This document shows positions 1 to 8,136 of a stretch of 64,000 nt of DNA, piece by piece. Below the pieces are notes generated by a model that saw only the letters and a program-made list of their open reading frames with translations, made no database searches and was not told the DNA's origin. Source of the DNA: Nitrospira sp. (lineage in GTDB: Bacteria > Nitrospirota > Nitrospiria > Nitrospirales > Nitrospiraceae). Each line of letters opens with the position of its first letter. The stretch's first letter is position 1. The translations under genes were made by a program, and so were the position numbers. Location: assembly GCA_029194665.1 (NCBI GenBank), contig JARFXO010000010.1:1-64000 (forward strand), written 5' to 3'.

Positions 1-99
1 TTGTCGAAGGGCGTAGGGTTCCGCGCAGTCCTATTCGTGGTTCGACAAGCTCACCACGAACGGAGTTCTGGGTACAACATGAGCGGGAAATCATCATGA
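1..99 (+). CDS. 3' end of an ORF, possibly FGE-sulfatase/C-type-lectin-like (partial)
   Basis: Frame 1 is open from the window edge to a TGA at 97-99, giving the last 32 residues of a protein. It contains GVGFRAVLF, which resembles the last strand of formylglycine-generating-enzyme (FGE) folds, the commonest kind of DGR target. The remaining residues are encoded by a hairpin repeat (34-60). Its stop overlaps the avd start as ATGA (96-99), so the two genes are probably translationally coupled. The sequence does not copy the 3' end of the template repeat at 1588-1700 apart from GGGTTCCG, so this end is not itself a templated variable repeat. Family assignment from so short a tail is tentative. 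Confidence 0.45.
   Translation: MSKGVGFRAVLFVVRQAHHERSSGYNMSGKSS
34..60. repeat. Inverted-repeat hairpin of a dispersed-repeat type
   Basis: TTCGTGGT (34-41) pairs with ACCACGAA (53-60) around an 11-base loop. From general knowledge, the core TTCGACAAGCTCACCACGAA belongs to a repeat often scattered in environmental bacterial genomes, where it is sometimes read through as protein tails such as VVRQAHHER, as here. It lies between the upstream ORF and avd. In other DGRs a DNA hairpin follows the variable repeat, but a role for this one is speculative. I saw no second copy in the window. Confidence 0.6.
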
Positions 100-449
100 C
101 CGAGGAAGGAACCGGCAGCCTTCCCGCTGCTGTCACGAAGGCCTACGATGTGTTGCTCTGGCTCATCAACCACGTGGGCAAATTTCCAAGGTCGCATCGG
201 TTTGTGCTTGGAGATCGGATCGAATCGCGTATGTTGAACGTACTCGAATCTCTGGTCCTGGCAGCCTATGCGCGAGAGAAGAAGTCGCATCTCCAGCAGG
301 CGAATGGGAATGTACAGGTCTTGCGTTTGTTGGTGCGAGCTGGGAAAGATTTGGGGTTCACCAGCGCGAAGCAGTATGAGTTCATCTCGCGCGAACTGGT
401 CGAGCTGGGCCGTCAAATCGGCGGCTGGACGAAAATTCAGGCAGGATGA
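96..449 (+). CDS. avd: DGR accessory variability determinant (Avd), four-helix bundle protein
   Basis: A 117-residue protein that is helical throughout, with the look of the Avd / S23-like four-helix bundle family (for example KAYDVLLWLINHVGKFPRSHRF near the N-terminus and a Lys/Arg-rich helix around residues 55-70). Avd proteins form a basic barrel-shaped pentamer that binds the reverse transcriptase and the template RNA and is required for mutagenic retrohoming. The start ATG overlaps the stop of the upstream ORF, and the gene ends 3 bases before the reverse transcriptase start, which fits a single DGR operon. The identification rests on family look plus the RT next door. Confidence 0.85.
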   Translation: MTEEGTGSLPAAVTKAYDVLLWLINHVGKFPRSHRFVLGDRIESRMLNVLESLVLAAYAREKKSHLQQANGNVQVLRLLVRAGKDLGFTSAKQYEFISRELVELGRQIGGWTKIQAG

Positions 450-452
450 TCG

Positions 453-1493
453 ATGGGCACCCTGTTCGAGCAAATCACGTCTTTTCCCAATCTGGTGCAA
501 GCGGCACGTCTAGCCGGCCGAGGCAAGCGCTTTCGTCCCAACGTAGCAGCCTTCGCCTTGGATCTGGAAGAGGAGCTGCATCAGGTGCGGCAAGAACTGG
601 TCTCGCGCAGGTATTGTCCCGGCCCCTACCGCACGTTTGTCATCCGTGAGAAGAAGCCCCGTTTCATCAGCGCGGCACCGTTCCGCGACCGCGTCGTGCA
701 CCATGCGCTCTGCAATATCATCGAGCCGATTTTCGATCGCCGTTTTCTCTACGATTCATACGCCTGCCGCAAGGGGAAGGGCACGCATGCGGCGGTGGAT
801 CGCGCGTCGTCCTACGCAGGACGATTTCGGTATGTGCTGAAGTGTGACATTGAGAAATATTTTCCCAGCATCGACCATGCCATTCTCCTTGAGCTGATCG
901 CCAAGCAAATCTGGGATGAGGGAGCGCTCTGGCTGATCCGCACCATCCTGGAGGGCAGCAACCAGCAGCCCAACGCACAGCATTACTTTCCGGGCGACGA
1001 TCTGTTTGCTCCGTTTGAACGGCGTCGTGGCATTCCCATCGGGAACCAAACGAGTCAGTTCTTTGCGAATGTCTACCTGGATCGTCTGGATCATTACGTG
1101 AAGGAAACGCTTCGTGTGCCCGGCTATGTGCGGTATGTCGACGATCTGCTGCTGTTCGATCACGATAAGCGACGGCTTCACGACGTGCGGTCGGCTCTTG
1201 GGGAGGCCCTCGCGGTGCTGCGATTGCGCCTCCATCCGAGGAAGTGCTTTGTGGCCACGGTCGCATCAGGATTTACCTTTCTCGGCTATCGGATCTTTCC
1301 CGCACATCGCCGGTTGGACGCGGACAATGTCCGACGATTCAAGCGGCGGCTCCGGCTGTATCGCCAGGCGGTGGCAGACCGGAGGATGTCGGACCTTCAG
1401 CGGAAAGATCGTATCCGAAGTTGGGTGGCCCATGCGGCACATGCCGACACGGCACGCCTGCGCACGAGAATCTTAGGCAAGGCGGTGTTGTGA
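453..1493 (+). CDS. Diversity-generating retroelement reverse transcriptase
   Basis: A 346-residue reverse transcriptase with the palm motifs in order: [23 protein letters not shown] (first catalytic Asp, about residue 130), [23 protein letters not shown], and the YVDD box in [10 protein letters not shown], followed by FLGY and a basic thumb-like end. The IGxxxSQ form of motif 4, in place of QGxxxSP, is the recognised mark of DGR reverse transcriptases as opposed to group II intron or retron enzymes. The known role is error-prone cDNA synthesis at template adenines, with the cDNA replacing a variable repeat in a target gene. An AGGA sits 6 bases ahead of the ATG. It lacks maturase and endonuclease domains and looks intact. 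Confidence 0.95.
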   Translation: MGTLFEQITSFPNLVQAARLAGRGKRFRPNVAAFALDLEEELHQVRQELVSRRYCPGPYRTFVIREKKPRFISAAPFRDRVVHHALCNIIEPIFDRRFLYDSYACRKGKGTHAAVDRASSYAGRFRYVLKCDIEKYFPSIDHAILLELIAKQIWDEGALWLIRTILEGSNQQPNAQHYFPGDDLFAPFERRRGIPIGNQTSQFFANVYLDRLDHYVKETLRVPGYVRYVDDLLLFDHDKRRLHDVRSALGEALAVLRLRLHPRKCFVATVASGFTFLGYRIFPAHRRLDADNVRRFKRRLRLYRQAVADRRMSDLQRKDRIRSWVAHAAHADTARLRTRILGKAVL

Positions 1494-1540
1494 GCGTGGA
1501 AACATGCTTCGGGCGATGCACGTGGTAGGGGAGAGGATTG

Positions 1541-1562
1541 TGGCGGGACTGAGGCTCCGCCA
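1541..1562 (+). other. Stem-loop between DGR reverse transcriptase and template repeat
   Basis: TGGCGG (1541-1546) pairs with CCGCCA (1557-1562) around a 10-base loop. An alternative hairpin CTCCGC/GCGGGG with a CAT loop overlaps it, and a run of five T follows at 1578-1582. It could fold the template RNA leader or act as a weak terminator of the RT message. The sequence alone does not decide between these. Confidence 0.35.
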
Positions 1563-1587
1563 TGCGGGGTTGGTCGCTTTTTATGAT

Positions 1588-1700
1588 CCGCGGTGGGTCT
1601 TGGAACAATGAACCGGACAACGTCCGGTCTGCAAACCGGAACAGGAACATACCCACGAAACGGAACGATAATATCGGGTTCCGTTGCGCCCAAGACGCCT
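1588..1700 (+). repeat. Probable DGR template repeat (TR)
   Basis: About 95 bases after the RT stop, the + strand reads in one frame (codons from 1604) as a typical FGE-fold C-terminus: RGGSWNNEPDNVRS, then ANRNRN, then RNDNIGFRCA. Eight codons are AAC or AAT (1604, 1607, 1619, 1634, 1640, 1646, 1664, 1670). This is the codon pattern expected of a DGR template, because adenine mutagenesis of AAY can give many amino acids but no stop codon. There is no convincing start or full-length protein around it, so it is a template rather than a gene. Both boundaries are approximate, since no variable repeat is present here to align. The expected 3' homology (IMH) side is near GGGTTCCGTTGCGCC (1676-1690). 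Confidence 0.85.
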
Positions 1701-2131
1701 GCCCGATGGCTGGACTCCGACTCTTCATGGAGAAGGTTCGGAGTGTGCCGTTGGGCGTCCAGACCGATCCCGGGCTGGTTGGATGAGACGCCGGCCAGCC
1801 GAAGAACGCACCGCCTACATTTCGGACCGGTCAAGTGACCCAACCACTGGTCCAGGACCGGCCCGAGATGAGGTCAACGGTGGTTGATAACGAAGTCCTA
1901 AGAAGGCTGTGCGAAGTCAACACGATCTATCAAAGGGTCGGATATCGAAACGTCTCTCCCACATGGCTGGTGTCGGTGCGATGGGGAATTGCATCGTGAT
2001 GGACTTTGCGAGGGGACAGTGTGCAAGGCAAGTATGAGGCATAGCGGAGAAGAACGATCCGTCGCTGGTGGGCTGCTTGCCGCCGTCGGGATTCCTATGG
2101 TACCGTCGAATCCTCATATTCTGGAGTTGGA
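1701..2131. other. Non-coding stretch downstream of the template repeat
   Basis: I see no supportable gene in these 430 bases. Short ORFs on both strands lack family resemblance and plausible ribosome sites. Sequence just after the TR may belong to the structured template RNA that DGR reverse transcriptases need for priming. The right part must also hold the promoter of the exported protein that starts at 2132. Confidence 0.5.
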
Positions 2132-3031
2132 ATGATGGTGAAACTTACATGTGGTATGCGACTGGTGTTGACGGTGGGAGCGTGTCTGCTCTTGGGGCTA
2201 CCTCCATGGCCTACGGTGCTCGGGGCTGAGGAGCCGGTCACGATTTCAAAGTCCGAGGAGTATTTCCCTGATGTGGTCGGGAGCAGTTGGACCTATCGCG
2301 GCCAGATCAACGAGGGACCACTCCAATCTGTGGAACTGAAGATGTTCACAAATGTGTCGACGGTCTCGGGCACTAAAACCATGAACGGTGTCACCGTCAC
2401 GGTGTTCCATGATACGAACCCGGGCGATCATGGACCGTCGGATAGTTTTTATCGACGCGATGCCGTCGGCATTGTGTATTATGGGTCGGATCCGGGAACA
2501 CCGTTCGAGAAACATCTGACCCCCTATCAGATTTTTAGATTTCCGTTGAGAATTCCATCCTCCTTCCAGCAGTTTGACCGAATGGGAGTTGATTTCGGCA
2601 GCGATATGGATCGTGACCAGACGGATGAAAAGGTCGATACCCAGGGCTGGAGTAAAGTGGTTGGTCGAGAAACCATCACCGTTCCGGCCGGTACGTTTCA
2701 GGATGCCATCAAAGTGGAATCGCGGATGAACATGAAGATCCACTTGTCAGGAAGCCGTCGCACCGTCTCAGGAATCGACGTGATGACGGCCTGGTTCGCC
2801 AAGGGGGTCGGTCTCGTGAAATATACCGAACGGCAGGAATTATCAGCCATCAAGGAAGACCGCGGCGTCGTAACGGAGATCACGGAAGAACTGGAAGCGT
2901 ACGAGGTCAAACCCGCGAAGGCCTCACTGAGTCGATTCGAACCCACGGCGAAGGGTGTTCTCACTGATGACTTTGGCGATCATGAACTGGGTCAGATAGT
3001 CTTCCACGCCCGTTTTCGTGCCTACCCCTGA
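2132..3031 (+). CDS. Exported protein of unknown function
   Basis: A 299-residue protein with a signal peptide (basic start, hydrophobic VLTVGACLLLGLPP, likely cleavage after VLGA near residue 33). The mature part is rich in beta-strand patterns (SSWTYRG, then WSKVVGRETITVPAGTF), reminiscent of periplasmic beta-sandwich lipoprotein-carrier-like or DUF3108-like proteins. I do not recognise the exact family. GGAG precedes the ATG by 5 bases. Its last 36 codons run antisense into the end of putA, a 108-bp tail-to-tail overlap, so the C-terminus may be a readthrough extension beyond an ancestral stop. No partner gene is evident. Confidence 0.75.
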   Translation: MMVKLTCGMRLVLTVGACLLLGLPPWPTVLGAEEPVTISKSEEYFPDVVGSSWTYRGQINEGPLQSVELKMFTNVSTVSGTKTMNGVTVTVFHDTNPGDHGPSDSFYRRDAVGIVYYGSDPGTPFEKHLTPYQIFRFPLRIPSSFQQFDRMGVDFGSDMDRDQTDEKVDTQGWSKVVGRETITVPAGTFQDAIKVESRMNMKIHLSGSRRTVSGIDVMTAWFAKGVGLVKYTERQELSAIKEDRGVVTEITEELEAYEVKPAKASLSRFEPTAKGVLTDDFGDHELGQIVFHARFRAYP

Positions 3032-5875
3032 GAATCGGTGCCCACCGAAGGGTTGTCGGGAAACGAGGGCGCCGGTGATCGGTCGGTTCAAGTAGAGATT
3101 GCCCACGTCGAATTCCTCCCGTGCCTTGGCAAGAGTGGCCGGGCTTCTGGCATAGACTCCGCCGGTCAATGCATAGTCGGTCCCATTCGCCATGCGAATT
3201 GCGTCGGCCATACTGTCCGCTTTCATAACGGCTAGGACCGGCCCAAAGATTTCCTCCTGTGCCAGACGGTGATGCGGTTGGATGTCGACAAACACCGTCG
3301 GTCCGACGAAATATCCGGTTTGATCCACGGGGTACTGCACGAGGAGCCGGCCTTCTTCGAGCCCGAGTGACAGATAGCGTTGTATACTCGCCTTGGCTCG
3401 GGCATCGATCACCGGTCCTACTTTGGTGGACGGGTGCATGGGATTGCCGACCTCCAAGCTCAGCACTGCCTCACGGAGGCGGGAAACGAAGGTCTCGTAG
3501 ACGGTGCGATGGACGATGACTCGGGAGCAAGCCGAGCACTTCTGTCCCGCGTAGCCGGCGAACGATGCGACGACACCGGTAATTGCTTCGTCGAGGTCCG
3601 CGGTCTCATCGACAATGATGGCATTCTTCCCACCCATCTCGGCAATCACCCGCTTGACCATAGGCTGTCCTGGGCGCTCGTGTGATGCTTCGGCCAACAT
3701 GCGGAGTCCAACGGCCTTCGATCCGGTAAACGCGATCGTTACGACATGGGGATGCGCGACGAGCGCTTGGCCGACCTCCGGTCCACCTGGAAGACAGGTC
3801 AAACAACCGGCTGGTACACCGGCTTGGATCAAGATGTCGGTGAGCAAAGTTCCTAAGATGGGCGAGCGTTCCGACGGTTTGAACAGGACCGGATTTCCGG
3901 TCACGAGTGCTGCTGAGATCATTCCTGTCGGGATGGCGAGCGGAAAATTCCATGGCGCGATGACTGCCGTCACGCCGCGCGGTTCATAGACAAGCTGGTT
4001 GAGTTCCCCCGGACGGTTGCCCAATCGCATCGGCCGAGCCAGACGATCCATCTCATCGGCATAGTAGCGAAGAAAGTCGATCGCTTCCGTCACATCGGCA
4101 TCGGCCTCGCGCCAGGGTTTGCCGACCTCAAAGATCTCCCAGGCTGCCAGCTCGTACCGACGACGAGACATTTCCGACGCTGCATGGCGCAGCATTTCAG
4201 ATCGAGCTTCCGGAGCCTTCCGCCACCAAGGGTCCCATTGTTTGAGCGCCTGTTCAATGATGTAGTCCAGGTCGGACAACGCCGCGCTTTGCACCTTGGC
4301 CACGACCTCATGTGGTCTACAAGGGTTACGGGATTCCAGCCATGGACCGGTCAGTCTGATGCCGGGTGCTCCACCGCGCCATTCTCGACCCAGCTGAGAT
4401 TGAACCGATCCAATACTCGCTCGCATGGCCTTCCGAACCTCTGCCCGTGAAAAGTCGCTATGTGGTTCATTGCTGAAAAGCTTCTTGCCGTTCGTTGTTG
4501 TGGGTTGGAATTGCGCCGACGTTGTTGGTGGAACGAGAAGCCGGGCCAATGGTTGTGACTCGACGTACTCTTTTTGGAGGAACGATTCGTTTGATGTATT
4601 TTCCAAGAGCCGCCGTACCAGATAGGCCATGCCGGGGAGCAGTTGACCCACGGGTGTGTACAAACGTACCCGACGCCCCAGTTTCACCAAAGCTTGTTGG
4701 AAAGGCTCCGCCATACCGAAGATCATTTGGTATTCGCGCGTGTCAGGCGTCAGACCCCGCGATTCCGCATGGGCTTCGATGGCAGCCAACGTGCGAAGAT
4801 TGTGCGTGCCGAACGCGGGACGGATGAGATCGGCATGGTCAAACAGCAGCGGAATCAATCGCTCGTACTGCATATCGGTTTCCGCCTTCTGCTCAAAAAG
4901 CGGAAGCGGCCAGCCTGCTTGCCGATATCGGACAGTGTCTGAATCCCAGTAAGCACCTTTGACCAGTCGAATCGTGATCGGTGTACCACGTGTTCGTACC
5001 CAGGCCACGAGATCATGGACATCCCGTTCGGTTTCTCGGTGATAGGCTTGCAGCGCGAGTCCGGCATGGGGATAGGATCGATAGGCTGGCTCTGCGAAGA
5101 GTCGTTTAAAAATATTCAGGATCAGGTCCTTCGTGTCGGCTTGCTCCATATCGAAAATCAATCCGGCCGGCAGCGACTGTGCCAGATCCACCAGCGGACG
5201 GAGACGCGCGGCGATCGATTCGTAACTTCCATCGGGATCGATCGGGTCCAAACGAGATGAGAGAGCCGAAATTTTGAGCGACAGCTGCACTGGTGGGATC
5301 GGTCCCAAGTGGTCTTGTTGGAGCAGCGGCGTGGAAGGCCAAGTGTTGATGGCCTGACCGAGTTCTTTCAACGCATTCAGGCACTGATCACGATAGTGGT
5401 CGGCCTCCCGCTCGCTGATCGTCGCTTCTCCCAGCAGATCGACAGACCAGGCTCGTCCGTCTTTCCATAACTGCGACAGGACCGGTAATGCCTCTGCGAT
5501 CGAGGCTCCGGCGATGAAGGTCTTGGCCATCTGTTCGATCTGTTTCCTGATCGATTTGCCTGTGAGACGGGCTCCCATGCTTGTTGAAGCCAGTGCCTTC
5601 AATCCCCACTGAAGTCCGAACAACTCGTTGCTCTCGCGGCCGAAATATTCTTCGGCCAGCGAGACGACTCGTTGATCGTCCTGAATGACCGGAAGGACAT
5701 CGATGAAGTGGAACAACCTGGTCTTAAACGATGCATCCTTCATCGCCAGGTTGATCGCCGAATGAGACCACCAGCGGCTATCGAAGATCGAGGGGGAATG
5801 GCCGGCGGAGAGCCGGGCAAGTTGTTCGCCGATCCGAAGAATGGTCGGCTCAAGCGAAGAGGGTACCGTCGTCAT
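2924..5875 (-). CDS. putA: Bifunctional proline dehydrogenase / L-glutamate-gamma-semialdehyde dehydrogenase
   Basis: A 983-residue enzyme that oxidises proline to glutamate in two steps. The N-terminal FAD-dependent proline dehydrogenase barrel shows RLVKGAYWD (about residue 300). The C-terminal NAD-dependent aldehyde dehydrogenase shows APWNFPLAIP, FTGSKAVG, EMGGKNA and the catalytic Cys in AGQKCSACSR, ending with the PutA-like ENTLRRGF. The ribbon-helix-helix DNA-binding domain of E. coli PutA is absent, so it should not autoregulate. I chose the ATG at 5875 over a longer frame to 5950 because AGGAG lies 6 bases upstream. A TATACT box lies a few bases further up, but no clear -35 is visible. 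The 3' end overlaps the convergent exported-protein gene by 108 bp. Confidence 0.95.
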   Translation of the reverse strand: MTTVPSSLEPTILRIGEQLARLSAGHSPSIFDSRWWSHSAINLAMKDASFKTRLFHFIDVLPVIQDDQRVVSLAEEYFGRESNELFGLQWGLKALASTSMGARLTGKSIRKQIEQMAKTFIAGASIAEALPVLSQLWKDGRAWSVDLLGEATISEREADHYRDQCLNALKELGQAINTWPSTPLLQQDHLGPIPPVQLSLKISALSSRLDPIDPDGSYESIAARLRPLVDLAQSLPAGLIFDMEQADTKDLILNIFKRLFAEPAYRSYPHAGLALQAYHRETERDVHDLVAWVRTRGTPITIRLVKGAYWDSDTVRYRQAGWPLPLFEQKAETDMQYERLIPLLFDHADLIRPAFGTHNLRTLAAIEAHAESRGLTPDTREYQMIFGMAEPFQQALVKLGRRVRLYTPVGQLLPGMAYLVRRLLENTSNESFLQKEYVESQPLARLLVPPTTSAQFQPTTTNGKKLFSNEPHSDFSRAEVRKAMRASIGSVQSQLGREWRGGAPGIRLTGPWLESRNPCRPHEVVAKVQSAALSDLDYIIEQALKQWDPWWRKAPEARSEMLRHAASEMSRRRYELAAWEIFEVGKPWREADADVTEAIDFLRYYADEMDRLARPMRLGNRPGELNQLVYEPRGVTAVIAPWNFPLAIPTGMISAALVTGNPVLFKPSERSPILGTLLTDILIQAGVPAGCLTCLPGGPEVGQALVAHPHVVTIAFTGSKAVGLRMLAEASHERPGQPMVKRVIAEMGGKNAIIVDETADLDEAITGVVASFAGYAGQKCSACSRVIVHRTVYETFVSRLREAVLSLEVGNPMHPSTKVGPVIDARAKASIQRYLSLGLEEGRLLVQYPVDQTGYFVGPTVFVDIQPHHRLAQEEIFGPVLAVMKADSMADAIRMANGTDYALTGGVYARSPATLAKAREEFDVGNLYLNRPITGALVSRQPFGGHRFSGVGTKTGVEDYLTQFMIAKVISENTLRRGFESTQ

Positions 5876-6067
5876 ATATACTCCTGACACAGTATACCTC
5901 GTCCTTTGCTTCCCCAGTAGGCTACATGGATAATGGCCCGACCGACCCATATCATTTCGCGTCTATCATCGCTTATGATGCTGGAGTCAGATTAAATACG
6001 GACTCAGATCGAAGACACGCGTGCTCTATGACGCGGGTCGGTCGAAATCAGAGTAGGAGATATCGAT

Positions 6068-6943
6068 ATGGCTGACGAACATGGTCATGGGGCACAACAG
6101 CCTCAGGTAAAAGATAATTTGATCCCCGGCGTGAAGCAGGTCATCGCGGTGAGCAGCGGAAAAGGAGGAGTCGGCAAATCAACCGTGGCGGCGAACCTGG
6201 CCTGTGCGTTGGCCGTGGCCGGTGCCAAGGTAGGGCTGTTGGACGCCGACCTGTACGGCCCCAACATTCCGATGATGATGGGGAGTACGGCCGGACCGGA
6301 ACAGAAAGACGGCAAGATTGTTCCGGTCGAGAATTACGGGGTGAAGCTGATTTCCATGGCGTTTCTGGTGCCGGAAGAAGCCCCGCTGGTTTGGCGCGGT
6401 CCGATGGTCCATCAGTATCTGCAAGCGTTCTTCCGCGATGTGCTCTGGGGGGACCTGGATTATTTACTTATCGACTTGCCGCCTGGTACCGGTGACGTGC
6501 AGCTATCCTTGTCACAGATGGTTCCGTTAGCCGGAGCTATTACCGTGACCACGCCGCAAGAAGTCGCGCTCTACGACGTTCGTAAGGGTATGGCGATGTT
6601 CCAGAAAGTAAATGTTCCGCTCCTAGGTATCATCGAAAATATGAGTTATTTTGTCTGTGGTCACTGCGGTGAGCGGACGGAGATCTTTTCACATGGAGGA
6701 GGGGAGCGAGCGGCGGCCAAGCTCGCGGTGCCGTTCCTCGGGCGGATCCCAATCGATCCAGCCATTAGGGATGGGGGAGATACCGGTCATCCGATCGTCG
6801 TCTCTGATCCGGCATCTCCTCAGGCCGAGGCGTTTCGGGGGATCGCAAAGAAAATCATGCAAGAGCTGGGTGGGACCGGGAAAGCCGGACAGTCCATCGA
6901 TAGTTTGCTCAAGAAGATCAAGCAACCGTTCAGCAGCAATTGA
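6068..6943 (+). CDS. mrp: Mrp/NBP35-type iron-sulfur cluster carrier ATPase
   Basis: A 291-residue P-loop ATPase of the Mrp/ApbC/NBP35 family that holds and transfers [4Fe-4S] clusters to apo-proteins in the cytoplasm. It shows the deviant Walker A in SSGKGGVGKST (about residue 30), DADLYGPNIP, LLIDLPPGTGD, and the CxxC cluster ligands in FVCGHCG (about residue 195). The N-terminal DUF59/MIP18-like domain of longer Mrp proteins is missing. AGGAG precedes the ATG by 8 bases. It is followed by a Rieske ferredoxin gene 26 bases downstream, which fits an iron-sulfur theme. Confidence 0.95.
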   Translation: MADEHGHGAQQPQVKDNLIPGVKQVIAVSSGKGGVGKSTVAANLACALAVAGAKVGLLDADLYGPNIPMMMGSTAGPEQKDGKIVPVENYGVKLISMAFLVPEEAPLVWRGPMVHQYLQAFFRDVLWGDLDYLLIDLPPGTGDVQLSLSQMVPLAGAITVTTPQEVALYDVRKGMAMFQKVNVPLLGIIENMSYFVCGHCGERTEIFSHGGGERAAAKLAVPFLGRIPIDPAIRDGGDTGHPIVVSDPASPQAEAFRGIAKKIMQELGGTGKAGQSIDSLLKKIKQPFSSN

Positions 6944-6969
6944 CAGGGCTTATTGCTTGGAGGGAAAGA

Positions 6970-7281
6970 ATGGCGGAGTTCGTGCGAGTGGCGGCTACGG
7001 CAGATGTAAAACCTGGGCATGGGATTGTGGCAGAAGCGAACGGAAAGACGCTGGCCCTATTTAACGTGGACGGGACGATTCATGCGATCAACAATACCTG
7101 TTGCCATCGAGAGGGGCCGTTGGGAGAGGGAGAGTTGGAAGGCAACATCGTCACCTGCCCCTGGCATGGCTGGCGATACAACGTGATCACTGGGGCTTGC
7201 ATCAACAATCCATCCGCAAAGGTAGAGGCCTATCAGGTGAAGATCGAAGGCGGCGATGTGAAGGTTTTACTTGAACAATGA
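6970..7281 (+). CDS. Rieske [2Fe-2S] ferredoxin-like protein
   Basis: A 103-residue soluble Rieske protein with the C-x-H ... C-x2-H ligands in CCHREGPLG and CPWHGWRY (about residues 37-60). The family works as an electron carrier for oxygenases or as a small NirD-like subunit; there is no nitrite reductase partner here. I chose the ATG at 6970, with GGAGGGA in front, rather than a longer frame from 6940. It lies 26 bases after mrp and is probably cotranscribed with it. There is no signal peptide, so it is cytoplasmic. The physiological partner is unknown. Confidence 0.9.
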   Translation: MAEFVRVAATADVKPGHGIVAEANGKTLALFNVDGTIHAINNTCCHREGPLGEGELEGNIVTCPWHGWRYNVITGACINNPSAKVEAYQVKIEGGDVKVLLEQ

Positions 7282-7397
7282 GTATTGCTCGCACCAAAGG
7301 ACGAACCGCATACAGTGTTTGGGTTGTGACTCAGAGGGGTAGGATTCGGGGGCTTTGCGATACACCATCAGCCATTCACTCTAACTTGAGGTGACAC

Positions 7398-7763
7398 ATG
7401 TCTGTTTCTGCCAACGATCAAACCGATATTGCGGCGGCGCTCGTGCGTCTCTATGTCTTTCTGGCCCAGTATCTTGATCGGTGTTTTGATGAGGCGGCTC
7501 GGAAGAGTTACCCGGACTCCGAACTCCAAGGGCACCTTGACGAAACGCGGCGGCAGCTCATGGAGATCCTGTCGGTCAATCCGGTTGTCCAACATAAGCT
7601 TACCGAGGAGTGTGACCGAATCCTGAAGCTCGGTGCCTCTTGCCTAAAATCCGGTGCGATGGATGCCAAGACCCGCGAGGCGATTCAAGCTGAGCGGGCA
7701 GTGCTCAAGAACAAGACCATCGCGTTGAGCGACTTGGTCGCCGTCTTCCGAGCGTTAGAATGA
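7398..7763 (+). CDS. Conserved-looking hypothetical helical protein
   Basis: A 121-residue protein predicted to be nearly all helix (repeated Ala/Leu/Glu/Arg heptad-like stretches such as LAQYLDRCFDEAARKS and ETRRQLMEIL). It has no signal peptide and no motif I recognise. It begins 117 bases after the Rieske gene, and only 3 bases separate its stop from the next gene, so it is the first of a probable three-gene operon ending in lipA. A link to lipoate metabolism is guilt by association only. Confidence 0.7.
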   Translation: MSVSANDQTDIAAALVRLYVFLAQYLDRCFDEAARKSYPDSELQGHLDETRRQLMEILSVNPVVQHKLTEECDRILKLGASCLKSGAMDAKTREAIQAERAVLKNKTIALSDLVAVFRALE

Positions 7764-7766
7764 GCG

Positions 7767-8132
7767 ATGGATCAGGGCGGGCTCGACAAACACCAGCTCG
7801 CTGGATTGGACGACCGGGAGCGGGGATTTAGCAGGCCGGTCGAGTTTGAACGAGCAGAGGAAGGCTATCGAGCTATTTTACGGTACGAGACAGTCTGCGT
7901 CACGACCGAGATACATCAGACCCAGGACGACACACTCAGCAGTTTGATTCAGACCTTACATGCCCGTGGCTACCGGCAGCTGAAAACTCAACTGAGTTTT
8001 CGCGAGGGCGTCTATCTCGGATCGCGGGAACTTTGGGTGGAGTATCCTGATCCGCCGGAAACTGTGCCAGCCCCATCTGGTTTCTTTGATAAAATAAAGA
8101 GCTGGTTTACGCCGGGCTCCGTGAAGGGATAG
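7767..8132 (+). CDS. Hypothetical protein upstream of lipA
   Basis: A 121-residue protein of unknown family. The middle ([19 protein letters not shown], then [29 protein letters not shown]) has an alternating strand-helix-strand look, and the end is a short amphipathic FFDKIKSWF. It has no signal peptide. It sits 3 bases after the preceding gene and 4 bases before lipA, so all three are likely on one message. A small accessory role near lipoyl synthase is possible but has no sequence support. Confidence 0.7.
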   Translation: MDQGGLDKHQLAGLDDRERGFSRPVEFERAEEGYRAILRYETVCVTTEIHQTQDDTLSSLIQTLHARGYRQLKTQLSFREGVYLGSRELWVEYPDPPETVPAPSGFFDKIKSWFTPGSVKG

Positions 8133-8136
8133 CGCT

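Noticed and set aside
1-60. Left edge as the DGR variable repeat
   Set aside because: Only GGGTTCCG is shared with the TR; differences include non-adenine positions, so it is not a templated copy.
718-1266. Long antisense ORFs inside the reverse transcriptase gene
   Set aside because: Composition (Arg/Pro/Ser-rich) and complete overlap with a clear RT mark them as shadows.
1562-1786. Short ORF reading as an FGE-domain fragment
   Set aside because: No ribosome site, truncated fold and AAY-rich codons; better explained as the DGR template repeat read in frame.
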